Below are positions 1-9,830 of a stretch of 64,000 nucleotides of DNA, piece by piece. The stretch's first letter is position 1. Each line of letters starts with the position of its first letter. The stretch is from Orobanche coerulescens (taxonomy: Eukaryota; Streptophyta; Magnoliopsida; Lamiales; Orobanchaceae), in the NCBI GenBank assembly GCA_033398695.1, contig CM065818.1, forward strand, positions 52,918,001 through 52,982,000, written 5' to 3'. A model generated the notes under the pieces. That model searched no databases. It worked only from the letters and a program-made list of their open reading frames with translations, and was not told where the DNA came from. Position numbers and translations under genes: made by a program.

Positions 1-736
1 TATTCTTCTTCGCATCGGCGGATTGCGTCAGTCCGCACTTCGTCAGGATATAATTCAACATTAAACCGAAGGATTTCTTCTGGGTGTCAGGTTTGCACAC
101 CTCCTCTTGTAGGCGTTTCAGAATTATTTGGCACCAATTGACCTTTTCACAGGTCAAAATAGCCACCATCATCCTGAACCTTAAGTTTGTGCACATCTCG
201 AACGCACCGGTTCGGTTTTCAATAATCCTGGAGCAAAAGTCATGAAGATACACAAAATGAAGAAGAAAGTTTTTCTTGTGACAAGTAGTTGTCACCATGT
301 CAACAACTTTGGACCACTGTAACGATCCATAAAATTTTGTAATGAGCTCTTGAGACCCGAACGTCTCAAGTTGGTCCATGGTCGAGCCATCACGGTAGCT
401 GTAGATTCTCTGGAGCGAGATCGCGATCGATACGCATCTCCACTCCTGGATCATTGCAGTGATGTCAGCAACATGACCTCCCTGGGCCAATGACAGAAAA
501 CGGACGGCGGCGTTGAGGTAGAATTCCTCAACCAGATGGGCGTCGAATTTTTCGGCGGTCTTGCTCCCAAGGCGATAGAGGCCTTGTTGTTGAAGACGAG
601 TAATGATATATTCCATAGGTTCTGCGTCGTTGGTTTCTGAGAGAATACGCTCAATGATGACAGGTTTGGAGAAGATCCGGCCATCAATGATGTTAGCGGA
701 TTTCTTCAGAACAGGGGAAGAAGATTGACCAGCCAT
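1..736 (-). CDS. Hypothetical protein in env position of Sirevirus-like element, partial
   Basis: An uninterrupted reading frame starts at the ATG 736-734 and stays open for 245 codons to the window edge. The protein begins MAGQSSSPVLKKSANIIDG. It is predicted soluble, with no signal peptide or clear membrane segment in the visible part, so it is not an obvious envelope glycoprotein. A TATA box lies about 140 bp upstream. It follows the copia pol and the PPT-like motifs in the same orientation. From memory, the layout, including a block near KVNWCQIILKRLQEE, resembles a heavily amplified family of hypothetical proteins annotated in Lamiales genomes; I cannot verify this here. Function unknown. 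It is the only undamaged long frame in this element. The C-terminus and stop are outside the window. Confidence 0.65.
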   Translation of the reverse strand, partial: MAGQSSSPVLKKSANIIDGRIFSKPVIIERILSETNDAEPMEYIITRLQQQGLYRLGSKTAEKFDAHLVEEFYLNAAVRFLSLAQGGHVADITAMIQEWRCVSIAISLQRIYSYRDGSTMDQLETFGSQELITKFYGSLQWSKVVDMVTTTCHKKNFLLHFVYLHDFCSRIIENRTGAFEMCTNLRFRMMVAILTCEKVNWCQIILKRLQEEVCKPDTQKKSFGLMLNYILTKCGLTQSADAKKN

Positions 737-1257
737 TGATGTTTTCTTAAGAAGAAGGTGGAAGAAAATAATCGAATTATGCGGTAAAATGCAGAAAAAT
801 ATGTAGGTTGTATTTGCTTGAGAACTCTTGTAATTGCAGAAAGCGTAAAGAGTCTCTAATGGCAGATTCAGTCCTTTTATAGTTGGGTGGCGAAATAGGG
901 TTTTGCAGAGTACGAATGGTCAGATTTTAAGGGATGGGAACCGGTTTTGAAATCAACGGTTAAGATGGACTGAGTGTAACTGGTACGCTAATCCATTAAA
1001 AAGTTTAAAAATTGAGCAGGTCCCACTTCTAACATAGGTTGATACCCTAAATGCCTAAAACGGCGGTTTAAAAATAATAAACAATTTAAAAACATCGCGG
1101 CTTTTGAGATTCAGTTGTCCAGATGTCGTGTAAGGCATTTAATGAACATGATGTTTGACATAAAAACAGGGCACGTGGACAAAAAATTATTTTAAAAGGA
1201 AATAATATTATATTATGTACTGAATCGAAATCCTATAGCATGTGCTGTTTTCCGCGT
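737..1257 (-). promoter_or_regulatory. Putative promoter and 5' leader of the env-position ORF
   Basis: On the minus strand a TATAAAA box (877-883) lies about 140 bp before the ATG at 736, inside the otherwise non-coding spacer between the last PPT-like motif and the ORF. The segment has no long ORF and no similarity that I can see to the 5' LTR at 7123-8279. It may therefore be an independent promoter driving a subgenomic transcript. This is inference from a TATA match and spacing only. Confidence 0.45.
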
Positions 1258-1490
1258 CGATACAGCGTTCCCCCTCAAAAAGGTGCTTATAGGTTTTGAA
1301 TTCCATACAGAAATATTTGGATTAATGCTGTATTCATGGGTCCTACAGTATTCCCCCTTAATTATTGCACACACCAGCTGTAGGATTCATATGTCTTCGC
1401 TCGCTCTGATCTTGTATTGATGATTCTGAGTGTACAGATAATTAATGTTGGATACTGTATTCACGGGTCTTACAGCATTCCCCCTCAATT
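1258..1490 (-). repeat. Three tandem polypurine-tract-like motifs (multi-PPT region)
   Basis: On the minus strand three related units occur at about 1487-1471, 1359-1343 and 1277-1261. Each has the core GAGGGGGAATGCTGTA, or AAGGGGGAATACTGTA, or GAGGGGGAACGCTGTA. The first two continue with matching ACCCGTGAATACAG / ACCCATGAATACAG sequence. The first lies about 25 bp after the pol stop codon. Purine runs ending in a TGTA-like LTR start prime plus-strand synthesis in retroelements, and multiple PPTs are reported for Sireviruses. Here none is followed by a recognisable 3' LTR within the window. Confidence 0.7.
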
Positions 1491-1513
1491 GTTGAGTAAA
1501 AACCGTAAATTAC

Positions 1514-1923
1514 TTACAGGGAGTCTGGCTGTAGCATTCCCAATTCTTGTCTGAGCATGTTGAATCTTGCTGTGTCGAGCGGTTTGGTGAAGATGTCGGC
1601 CAGCTGAACGTCTGTATGAACCTTTTCCAGGCGAACATCCTTGTTCTCGACGTGATTCCTGATAAAATGATGCTTCATGTTGATATGTTTAGTGCGCGAG
1701 TGCGAGCGAGATTGTGCGTGATTGCAATTGCACTCGTGCTATCACACATGATTGGAGTCTCTCTAGCATCGATTCCATAGTCGGCGATTGTTCTTTGCAT
1801 CCAAAGGATCTGCATACGGCTTACCATGACATAGTACTGATTCGGCCGTGGAAAGAGAGTTAGCCAATTGCTTCTTCTTGAACCAAGAAACAAGTCTAGG
1901 TCCGAGAAAGTGACAAGTTCCAC
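1514..1923 (-). pseudogene. Copia RNase H domain (end of pol), frameshifted
   Basis: The C-terminal RNase H of the copia polyprotein would degrade RNA in the RNA-DNA hybrid. Visible blocks are QILWMQRTIADYGI, MCDSTSAIAI and, in another frame, a KHINMKHHFIRNHV-like stretch followed by DVQLADIFTKPL and a final GMLQPDSL before a TAA at 1514-1516. The TKPL block near the end is typical of plant copia RNase H. At least one frameshift separates the MCDSTSAIAI part from the C-terminal part. The domain is followed directly by the PPT-like motifs, as expected for the end of pol. Confidence 0.8.
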
Positions 1924-1976
1924 TTGTACTCTTCCTATCTAGCTTGCGACCTCCGAGATCCGAGTCACGTATCCAA

Positions 1977-3003
1977 CTAAATCGAATCCGCCTTCCTTAG
2001 GATACCATAGTCTGCATCATTTGTTCCTTTAATGTACTTCGGGATTCGTTTAGCCGTATTGAAGTGTGATTCCTTAGGTGCAACTTGGTATCTCGCACAC
2101 ACTCCAACAAAGAAGCTGGATATCGGGCACTGCTGGCCGTTAGGTACGGAGCGAACCAATGAGCTTCTGTAGAGTGATTGGTCAAACGGCTTTCGGCTTC
2201 ATAAGCACTAATTTGCACGGAAGTGCACATAGGGGTTAGCGAGGATTTGGAATTGTTCATTCCAAATTTGTTGAGAAGCTCCTTCGTATTTCTCTGGTTG
2301 ATGAATATACACCGAGTAAGCTGCTTTACACTGCAAACCTAGGAAATAACTAAGTTCCCCCATCATACTCATTTCAAATTTACTTTGCATGAGATGAGAG
2401 AACCTTTGACATAGAGCAAGGTTAGTTGAACCAAAAATAATATCATCCACATAGATTTGTACCATTAGAAGGTCATCACCTTCCTGTATCTTGAACAAGG
2501 TTTTGTCCACGGCACCTTTCTCAAATCCGTTGTTGGTTAGATACTGGGACAGGGTTTCGTACTAGGCTCTAGGGGCTTGTTTAAGTCCGTACAGGGCTTT
2601 ACTTAGCCTGTAAACTAGATCGATACCGTCTGTGTTGGAAAACCCTGGTGGTTGTTCAACATAAACTTCTTCTGCAAGATCTCCATTCAGGAAAGCACTC
2701 TTGACGTCCATTTGGTATACGATAAAACTCTTATGGGCGGCAAAGGCTAAAAATATCCTAATGGCTTCTAGTCTTGCTACAGGGGCAAAGGTTTCATCAT
2801 AGTCGATTCCTTCTTCCTGACAATAGCCTTGTGCTACTAGTCTGGATTTGTTTCTTATGATAAGTCCATTTCGATCCTTTTTGTTTCGGAATACCCATTT
2901 GGTTCCTATAACCGATTGGTGTGTCGGTCTGGGTACAAGATACCATACATTGTTTCTTTCGAAACCGTTAAGCTCTTCTTCCATAGATGTTATCCAATGA
3001 GAA
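1977..3003 (-). pseudogene. Copia reverse transcriptase domain, with in-frame TAG
   Basis: The reverse transcriptase begins near [10 protein letters not shown] (about 3003) and contains [32 protein letters not shown] (motif A with its Asp) and, near 2442-2453, the catalytic YVDD. A TAG at 2562-2564 interrupts [15 protein letters not shown] where the family normally has Trp; a TGG-to-TAG transition explains it. The frame is otherwise continuous with the integrase end upstream. The segment below about 2210 (RT end, start of RNase H) is split over frames. The catalytic residues survive but the polyprotein does not. Confidence 0.85.
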
Positions 3004-4371
3004 TTGTTAAGAGCGTCTATGGTCGAAACAGGTTCGGACTGGGCTAAGAATACAGCGATAGTGCACATATTGAGTCTTCTAAGTTCGGATTGAGATTTCC
3101 ATTCAGGAAACTGTGAAACTTCAGCATTAGATTCTTCTTGTGCACAAAGTACATTTCCTTGTGTACTCTGTATTCTCCTACGAGTAGAAACACCGGCATT
3201 AATGTTTCCAATGATCAGCTCTTGCGGGTGATCTCTCAACCATCTTCGGTCGGGTTCTAATTCAGGATCCCGTACTGTATCGAAAGTTTCTGTGGATACA
3301 GCTTCAGCTTGTACAGCGTCGGCTTCATCCACATCGATTCTTACAGCTACGGGGTTGATTTCTAAATCAACGACAGGTTCTATGGGTGTAGGTGGATCCA
3401 AAATAGATAGATGGTGAATGTTCTGAGTGATATCATCTACTCCTGTAGGGTCATGGTGTGGTTTGTCGAACACTACATGAACTGATTCCTCGATCGTCAG
3501 CTTCCTTTTGTTAAAGATTCTGAAAGCTTTGCTGACGGAGGAGTATCCTACGAATATTCCTTCATCTGTTTTTTCATCAAAGGTTCTAAGTTGGTCCTTC
3601 CCATTGTTCAATACATAACACCTGCATCCAAAAATGTGAAAGTACGAAATTAACGGAGTTTTGTTATTCCATACCTCATATGCTGTTTTGTTGTGGTGCT
3701 TGTTGACGATACAGCGGTTTTGAGTGTAGCACGCTGTATTGGTTGCTTCACCCCAGAAACGCTGTGGCAATTTGCTTGCGGCAATCATTGTCCTTGTTGC
3801 TTCTTTCAGCGTCCTATTCTTTCGCTCGGCAACACCATTTTGTTGAGGTGTACGGGCAGCTGAGTATTCGTGTTGTATTCCATTCTCCGAACAGTATTGC
3901 TCTATAAAGCAGTTAGTAAATTCAGTACCTCTGTCGGAACGAATGCACACGATACTCGATGCTTTTTCATTTTGCAACTTTCTCAGGAGCTCGGGCAGCC
4001 TTGATGTTGTTTCCTTCTTCTTGCTAAGAAAGATCGTCCAAGCATACCTGGAATAATCATCAACAACAACCATGCGGTATTTCTTACCTCCCAAACTTCG
4101 GGTCTACGGGACCGTAGAGATCCATGTGTAGAATTTCCAACACTCTTTGGGTTGAAAGGTAGGATTTGCTTTTCGGGGTTGACTTGATTTGCTTGCCTTT
4201 ACGGCATGGTCCATGACGTTGTCCTTCTTGAATGACACATCCGGCAAACCTCTAACCATTCCTGTCTTGAAAGCTTGTTGATCGTCTTGAAGTTGACGTG
4301 AGACATCCTCTTGTGCCATAGCCGGCTAAGATCTGCAGTGCCTTTGGCAACAAAACATGGAATTGAGGAGC
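3004..4371 (-). pseudogene. Copia integrase domain, frameshifted in its N-terminal half
   Basis: The integrase inserts element cDNA into the host genome. From about 4094 down a clean frame holds the core, with the second catalytic Asp in [12 protein letters not shown] (near 3933) and the Glu in [18 protein letters not shown]. The usual copia linker with a phospho-acidic, Asp/Glu-rich tail follows before RT. The upstream part, with the His/Cys zinc-binding region and the first Asp block (HMDLYGP-like), can be followed only by switching frames between 4371 and 4094, so several indels have accumulated there. Confidence 0.82.
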
Positions 4372-4737
4372 TCATAGGCTTCGATCGGCAATGTACATAT
4401 TACGATGCGCTTCTGTAAGCACAACTTCCTTGGTTTGAGTGTTCTTGACTCTCAATGATCTATATAGAACTTCACCGAGAAGCTGTTTATCACGTAATCG
4501 GCTAATACTAAGTAGATTATACTGTAAGCCTTCAACATATGCAACATCGGTGACCTTGAATTTCCCAACAAGTAGGTTTCCTTTCCCTCTTGTTCTTCCT
4601 TTAGACTTATCACCGAAGCGAACTTTTGGACCGCGACCTTCTACAAAATCAGATAGCTTGCTCCTATCTCCGGTCATGTGACGAGAGCATCCACTATCGA
4701 AGTACCAGGTATCCTCCTCTAGAATGTCCTGTAACAA
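4372..4737 (-). pseudogene. Copia aspartic protease domain
   Basis: A 121-codon frame begins with a DTWYFDSGCSRHMTGD block. DSG is the active-site triplet of the retropepsin that matures gag-pol, followed by a plant copia-type FGDKSKGRTRGKG stretch and YNLLSISRLRDKQ. This matches the family in sequence and position between gag and integrase. It ends in the GAG-pre-integrase linker (AHRNMYIADRSL), where a stop separates it from the integrase part. Confidence 0.85.
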
Positions 4738-7011
4738 AGAAATTAGGTAGATTTAGGTCCCCTTTGATTTTTGGGTCCATGTATGTTAGTTCCTTTAGGT
4801 ACCCAAGCTTTCCTGGCAGCAATTGGTTTACTGTAGGACATACTCGGTACAGTGTTGCGATATCTACGGGGGGCATATCCGTAGTCGTTATAATCATGAT
4901 AATTACTATGCATGTAAAATTCAGGGTTATTATTATTATTCCAGTACGAGTGCCGTCTAGGAGGTGGAGCCATTTTCTTAGGCCTAACAGCTTGTCTTCT
5001 GGGTCTCCAGTTGGATTCCCAATCTTTGTTGATCTTGAACGGCATCTGCTTTGTCTTGAGGGATAACGGGGCTCCTGTATCGATACCTCGGCGAGTGCTT
5101 GATAGTGCGCCATGCGGGCCTTTGGTGGTTGGATACGACCTTCCTTCGAGCAGTGTTGCCGTTGATATGCTCGGGAGCATCTTTGTTGAGTGCGCCTCAC
5201 AGTTGGAATGGCTTATGATTCCATTTGTTTGGTATAGGTTTGTGGGGCGGAATTGCAGCCTTCGGTTTTCTCGGTCTGACGAGTTCCTTCATGGGACTAG
5301 GGGTATCTTCCGATTCTGGAATGTGTTCCACACTCTTGACGAACACTGTACTAGTTTTCCCTTTGTTCGAACATGAGTTGTATCCTAAGCCACTTTTATC
5401 ATGAGCATGTTGCCCAGTGCTCAGAATTTCTTCCATTCTTTTGGACGATTTTTCAAAAGACTTCAGAATGGTCTCAAGTTCAGTTTCTCGCTTTTCGAGA
5501 GTTGTGATTTTGGTTTGTAGTAGAACCAAATCATTTGTCTTGCTCTCATTGTGGGTTTTAACCTCATTTAGTTCATGAGCAAGTTGATGATTGCTCTCCA
5601 TGAGTTTTTCAAAATCGACCTTGCTGATTTCACAATCAAGAGACATATTTTCATAGTTTATTTTCATCAAGTCATTTTCATCTTTCAGCTCTAAATTTGT
5701 TAATTGAAGCTGTATATTCTCAGTTTTTAGAGTCTCATGGGCCTTTTGAATGTTTTTAAACTCATTCATCATATTTTCGAAAGTATGAGATGCATTAGAT
5801 GGAATAGCTGAGGTTGAACTTACCTCATCGTCATTGTCTTCACCTTCCGGAACATCTTTGGCCATAAAGCACATGTATGCTTTATCATCGAACTCATCTT
5901 CGGATGAATCACTTTGATGACCACTGAAGACATTCTGCTGATTTGGATGGTGTGGGGGAGGCTTCGATTCTCCAATCGGGGCCTTGAGCTTGTCTTTCCA
6001 AGCACGTCTTCTTTCATCTCTCTCTTGTTGCTCGGCCTCGGGCAATCTTTGGACTTTGGGATGAGGACATTTGTTTGCATAATGGCACGGTTTCCTCTGA
6101 TTATAGCACGAGTTAGCATCACCAGATGATGTTTGGTACTTACCTTGTGGACGGGTTTGGGCTGTAGGGAGTCTTTCCAGATTGTTTGATGAACTTTTGA
6201 ATTTATGCATTAGAAGCGCCATTTCATCTTGAGACGGGATGTCGTCGTCACTTTGTCGACATTCTTGTGGTGGGCTTCGACGAGCTAGGCATCTTTGTGT
6301 CGACGGTTCGTCTGACGAGAGCTATGACATTTGAAGGAGATTCTTGACTTTCTCTCTTCATCAATATCATACTCAAAAGCTTTGAGGTCGAGAAGAGATC
6401 AAAAGTGGATATTTCATTAAGATTACAGGATACACGCATATTTGTGGTCTTAATGTCCCATCGGCCGGGAGAGATCTGAAAATTTTTAAGTTCTTCTCCT
6501 TTTGGGTGTAAATCTTGCCCAACGCTTCAAGTTCACCAACAATACCAGTAAATCTGAGGTCAAGTTCCTCAAGTGTTTCCGTTGGTTTCATTTCAAAAGA
6601 TTCAAATTGCTGAGTAAGTTTTGAAATCTTGTTTTCTTTTGAGAGCTCAGTTCTCTCACAAATTAACTTGAGTTTATCCCAGATTTCTTTGGCTGTTTTG
6701 CAGCTCTTTACTTTTGAGAACGTGCCTTTGTCAAGAGTGACAAATAACGCGTTCTTAGCCACGTTGTCGAGATTGGCTCGCTTCCTTTCATCTGTTGTCC
6801 ATTGCTCGCGTTCCTTCTCGAGCATTTCAGCATGGGCTTGGCCCTCAATCCTTGCGGCTGGATTTACCTTCATGATCTTGATAGGACCATCTTGTATACC
6901 AAAAATCATCTCTTCGTGCATTGCTGCAAGATGAGCTTCCATTCTAATTCTCCAGTCGTCAAATTCGTTAATAGAGAACATAGGGACTTTGTTAATCATA
7001 AAAGTATCCAT
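4738..7011 (-). pseudogene. Sirevirus-type gag with coiled coil, frameshifted
   Basis: Gag forms the virus-like particle and packages RNA. The start MDTFMINKVPMFSINEFDDW at 7011 is followed by a UBN2-type gag domain to about 6400. Frameshifts near 6440-6250 lead into another frame (6222-5197) with a damaged zinc knuckle (CYNQRKPCHYANKC; the second Cys and the usual Gly are replaced). An acidic block with QSDSSEDEFDDKAYMCFMA follows, then a roughly 130-residue Glu/Lys/Leu-rich coiled coil. The basic, Asn- and Arg-rich tail from 5180 to 4743 is in a third frame. The coiled-coil extension is a Sirevirus hallmark. The PBS lies 98 bp upstream of the start. Confidence 0.82.
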
Positions 7012-7108
7012 ACTGATAATATAGGAATGAAAGAGACTGTTTTGAAAATAAGTGATTTGAATCTGATTCGGTTAAAAAGAAATACGACTGATTCTTTTTG
7101 AATCAACC

Positions 7109-7120
7109 GCTCCGATACCA
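7109..7120 (-). other. Primer-binding site, initiator Met tRNA type
   Basis: On the minus strand TGGTATCGGAGC lies two bases after the LTR end CCAACA. It matches the 3' end complement of plant initiator tRNA-Met (usual form TGGTATCAGAGC) with one change. It fixes the orientation of the element and the inner LTR boundary. Confidence 0.85.
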
Positions 7121-7122
7121 CT

Positions 7123-8279
7123 TGTTGGACACTAAGTATACTGGATACAGTTTGGAAAATAGTTTAAACAACAAACTGTACGGATTCTAAATCTGAGTGC
7201 GTAGCGGAAGTCTTGGATACAGTAGGTTGTGGTGGATACAGCAACTAAGTGTATAGTGTATACTTAATATATCACAGTAATTTAAAACAGTAAAAGCTGA
7301 AGGTAAATAACACAGTAATTAAAGTGGTTCGAGGTAAACCCCTCTACGTCCACTGGTCCTCCACACAGGAGTAAAAAGTTTATTATAATTACTGCGTACA
7401 CAACTACGTAATTATAATCAAACCTATCCTTGTATCGTTCACACAGATTGATACAAAGAATGTCGCTTTCAACCGTTCACACAGATTGGTTAAAGCTTCC
7501 TTCTTGACTAGCTTCTTCACACACAGTTCCAAAGCTTCGTCCTTGTTCGTCCCACACAGGTCAGAATAACTTGTTGAGTTCACACAGAGCTCAGTTTTTA
7601 CACAGAGGTAAAAGGTAGGTATCCAGGTAAGAACAGCAGCTTTGAATATGAAGTTCTTGAGCTGATGATGGCTGTTCTTGATGTTGAGCACTGTATATCT
7701 CTTTCGTTCTTAATTGCAGTAAGCTTTGGAGATATGTTTGCTCTGATGATAACTTTTGATAGCTTGAGAGTTAGGTTACTGGGTAACTGATCTTCAATGT
7801 CTTCATAAGATATATATAGTCTCTGAAGAAAGTATCCGTTGAGATGTATCCGTTTGAATAAGATTTCGTTCCAACGGGATTATGACACGATCCGGATTTC
7901 ACGGGATTCTGAAGATCTGAAGACTGGCAGTATTTAAATACCTTATCCTTAAGTATTTAAATACTTCTTTATTCAACGGGACTTGACTTCTGTTCCTTCT
8001 TTGTCCTGTTGTGAGCTGTATGGAAGATAACTGTATTTTGAGTTTCGAGACAGTTTCCATACTTGGTCTTTTTACAAGACTACTTGCTGTACTGAAGAGC
8101 TTCACTATATGCTGATTCGAGGCAGGTCTTCGATACAGGATAAAGCCTCAAAGCTTCGATACAGTTTCCTTTACTGTATTTGGATTGGCATATATGTCAA
8201 AACCTCTTTATCAAATATCATTCGATACAGGGATCGGATATCCCGGCTGTTTCGATACAGGGTCTTTGTTGTCCCAACA
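7123..8279 (-). repeat. 5' LTR of the Sirevirus-like element
   Basis: On the minus strand it begins TGTTGGGACAAC at 8279 and ends GTCCAACA at 7123, giving TG...CA termini and a length of 1157 bp. A TATATATA promoter-like motif lies near 7810-7818. Several short direct repeats with a (G)ATACAG core are scattered through it. There is no coding capacity of note. The partner LTR lies outside the window. Confidence 0.75.
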
Positions 8280-8460
8280 GTATTAATGTTCTTCGTTGGA
8301 CGTTTGTATTTTCAGTACTGGTTCAGAACCGCTGTATTTTATTTCAGTTACTTTCATTTTTTGGTATTTGTTATTGTCTTTTCGTTTCATCAGCCTTGTA
8401 AATTCTTACGTAAAGGATTTACGGCGCTGTAATATTCCTGAATATATCGGGGGTGTTACA
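8280..8460 (+). repeat. 3'-terminal remnant of a gypsy-type LTR
   Basis: The segment ends CTGTAATATTCCTGAATAT followed by CGGGGGTGTTACA. This closely resembles the 3' ends of the LARD1 LTR (27906, 33726) and, inverted, the start of the gypsy2 LTR (33729). It is cut on the left by the Sirevirus-like 5' LTR. It is the truncated end of an LTR of the same broad gypsy group. Confidence 0.6.
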
Positions 8461-8473
8461 GTATTCACGACAT

Positions 8474-9533
8474 AATGGTTTTGGAATGATCCGAACATTC
8501 GTTCTCAGTTAGGTTATGGTATAGGCCACAAGACTGGCTAGGTGGTGCTAACACTCATTAGATCCTCCTAATGCTGGCTGAGACGAATCTACAGAGTCGT
8601 GGCACAGGAATTGATGATGGATTATATTTAGCTTATTCTCTCTTGGTTAAGATTGGACGATGGATGTCTAATTTAATTTATTGGATAAATTAAATCAGTT
8701 TCGTAAATTAAATAAAGTACTGGGTAATTAATTAATTCATTATTTCTTAGAGAATTTATTTTTAATATAATAAATTAATTAGATTAAATAATTGTAATAA
8801 TATTAAAACGTACCAAGGTTTATCTATCAGACTAGATACACGAGGGTCCGTTTCACGGACCGAAACAAACCAACACCAAAATATCGCATATCCCCCTTCA
8901 TAATTAACTTGGTGAATTATTATTTTTGTCATATTTGATTTATTTAATTTGTGGGGACTTTGATTATACATGATGTATAATTAAAAATTTAAGACTTTTG
9001 ACATGATGTGTGGTGTGATGTGTTTTTATGTTATAAAAACGCATCATCATCATCATTCAAGTGATGTCTTGGCCGTGAGTTTCAAGGAAATAAGGAGAGA
9101 AAACTTCCTATGTTTTACACTTTAGTTTAAATTGTATTTGAGTGGAAAAATATTTTTTATAAATACTTAGAGTATTCATTAAAATACATATATATAAGTT
9201 AATTCTATCAATTTCTAGCCATATACTTAGAGTATAAATTGATAGAAATATTTTCACTCATCGTCCGACGCGTGATACGTAGAGGCACGGTGATTTTGGT
9301 GCTCAGAAATTTTCAAAAGCTCGTTCGATTGGATTCGTGTTCGTGCTCAGAATCAAGAAGAAATTATCAAAGGACTACGAGGGTATGAATTCTTTAGTTC
9401 TTATCTAATCCAATTTTATATTCGTATATACGATGCTTGATCGATCCTTTTAGGGGTTCAGTTTTTATCTGGTTAGACTAGTTTTATTTTTTCGCTGCGT
9501 AACTCATTTTTAATTACCAAAACCCAACAACAA
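8474..9533 (+). repeat. Probable copia LTR (U3-R-U5), plus strand
   Basis: The start is uncertain, near TGGTTTTGGAATGATCC. A TATAAAAACG box occurs at about 9033-9042, and the end has a TTTTCGCTGCGTAACT stretch followed by ACCAAAACCCAACA, a typical U5 end of Tork-like copia LTRs. Length is about 1.06 kb. No PBS is recognisable after 9533; a short AT-rich stretch leads directly into an integrase scrap, so the internal region has been deleted. Confidence 0.5.
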
Positions 9534-9587
9534 TCGAGGTCTTTATAATATAAAAATGAGGCTAAAAATCAACTAAATTGTAAAATA

Positions 9588-9830
9588 AAAGCAATCTGAA
9601 GTGACCGAGGCGGTGAGTATGTAGCACCGTTTGAACAGTTCGGCGCTGATTCGGGCATAATTCATCAAATGACTGTTCCTTATGCTCCTCAGTCAAATGG
9701 AGTTGTTGAACGGAAAAATCGTACCCTAAAAGAAATGATGAATGCTTTATTAATAAGCTCAGGGTTGCTGCAAAACATGTGGGTCGAAGCTATTCTTACA
9801 GCTAACCACATTCTGAATAATGTACCACAC
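9588..9830 (+). pseudogene. Ty1/copia integrase fragment
   Basis: Plus-strand translation gives SDRGGEYVAPFEQFGADSG, then HQMTVPYAPQSNGVVERKN, which includes the last catalytic Glu, and AILTANHILNNVPH. This is the C-terminal half of a copia integrase core (Tork-like by wording). A TGA precedes the SDRGGEY block. The frame ends at 9830, where the LTR of gypsy1 begins (TGAAACGGCC), so gypsy1 probably inserted into this copy. Confidence 0.8.

Larger units (their letters stand above)
1..8279 (-). mobile_element. Sirevirus-like Ty1/copia element, 5' LTR to env-position ORF (3' LTR outside window)
   Basis: Read on the minus strand the order is 5' LTR (8279-7123), iMet-type PBS, gag with a zinc knuckle and a long coiled coil, protease, integrase, reverse transcriptase, RNase H, three polypurine-tract-like motifs and a separate downstream ORF that runs off the left edge. 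PR-IN-RT-RH order is diagnostic of Ty1/copia. An extended coiled-coil gag, multiplied PPTs and an extra ORF after pol are known traits of the Sirevirus group, so I place it there by inference. The coding part has frameshifts and stops and is not autonomous. No 3' LTR is seen, so the element should continue left of position 1. It cuts into a gypsy-type LTR remnant at 8280. Confidence 0.8.

Noticed and set aside
1675..1780. Plus-strand ORFs opposite to the copia pol (for example 1547-1780, 4626-5376, 5914-6129)
   Set aside because: Shadow frames of the minus-strand pol and gag.
8279..8465. GTATT after 8279 and after 8460 as a pair of target duplications around a 180-bp element
   Set aside because: The segment between has no LTR or TIR start at its left side; the similarity of its right end to gypsy LTR ends explains it better. 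The 5-bp match is probably chance.
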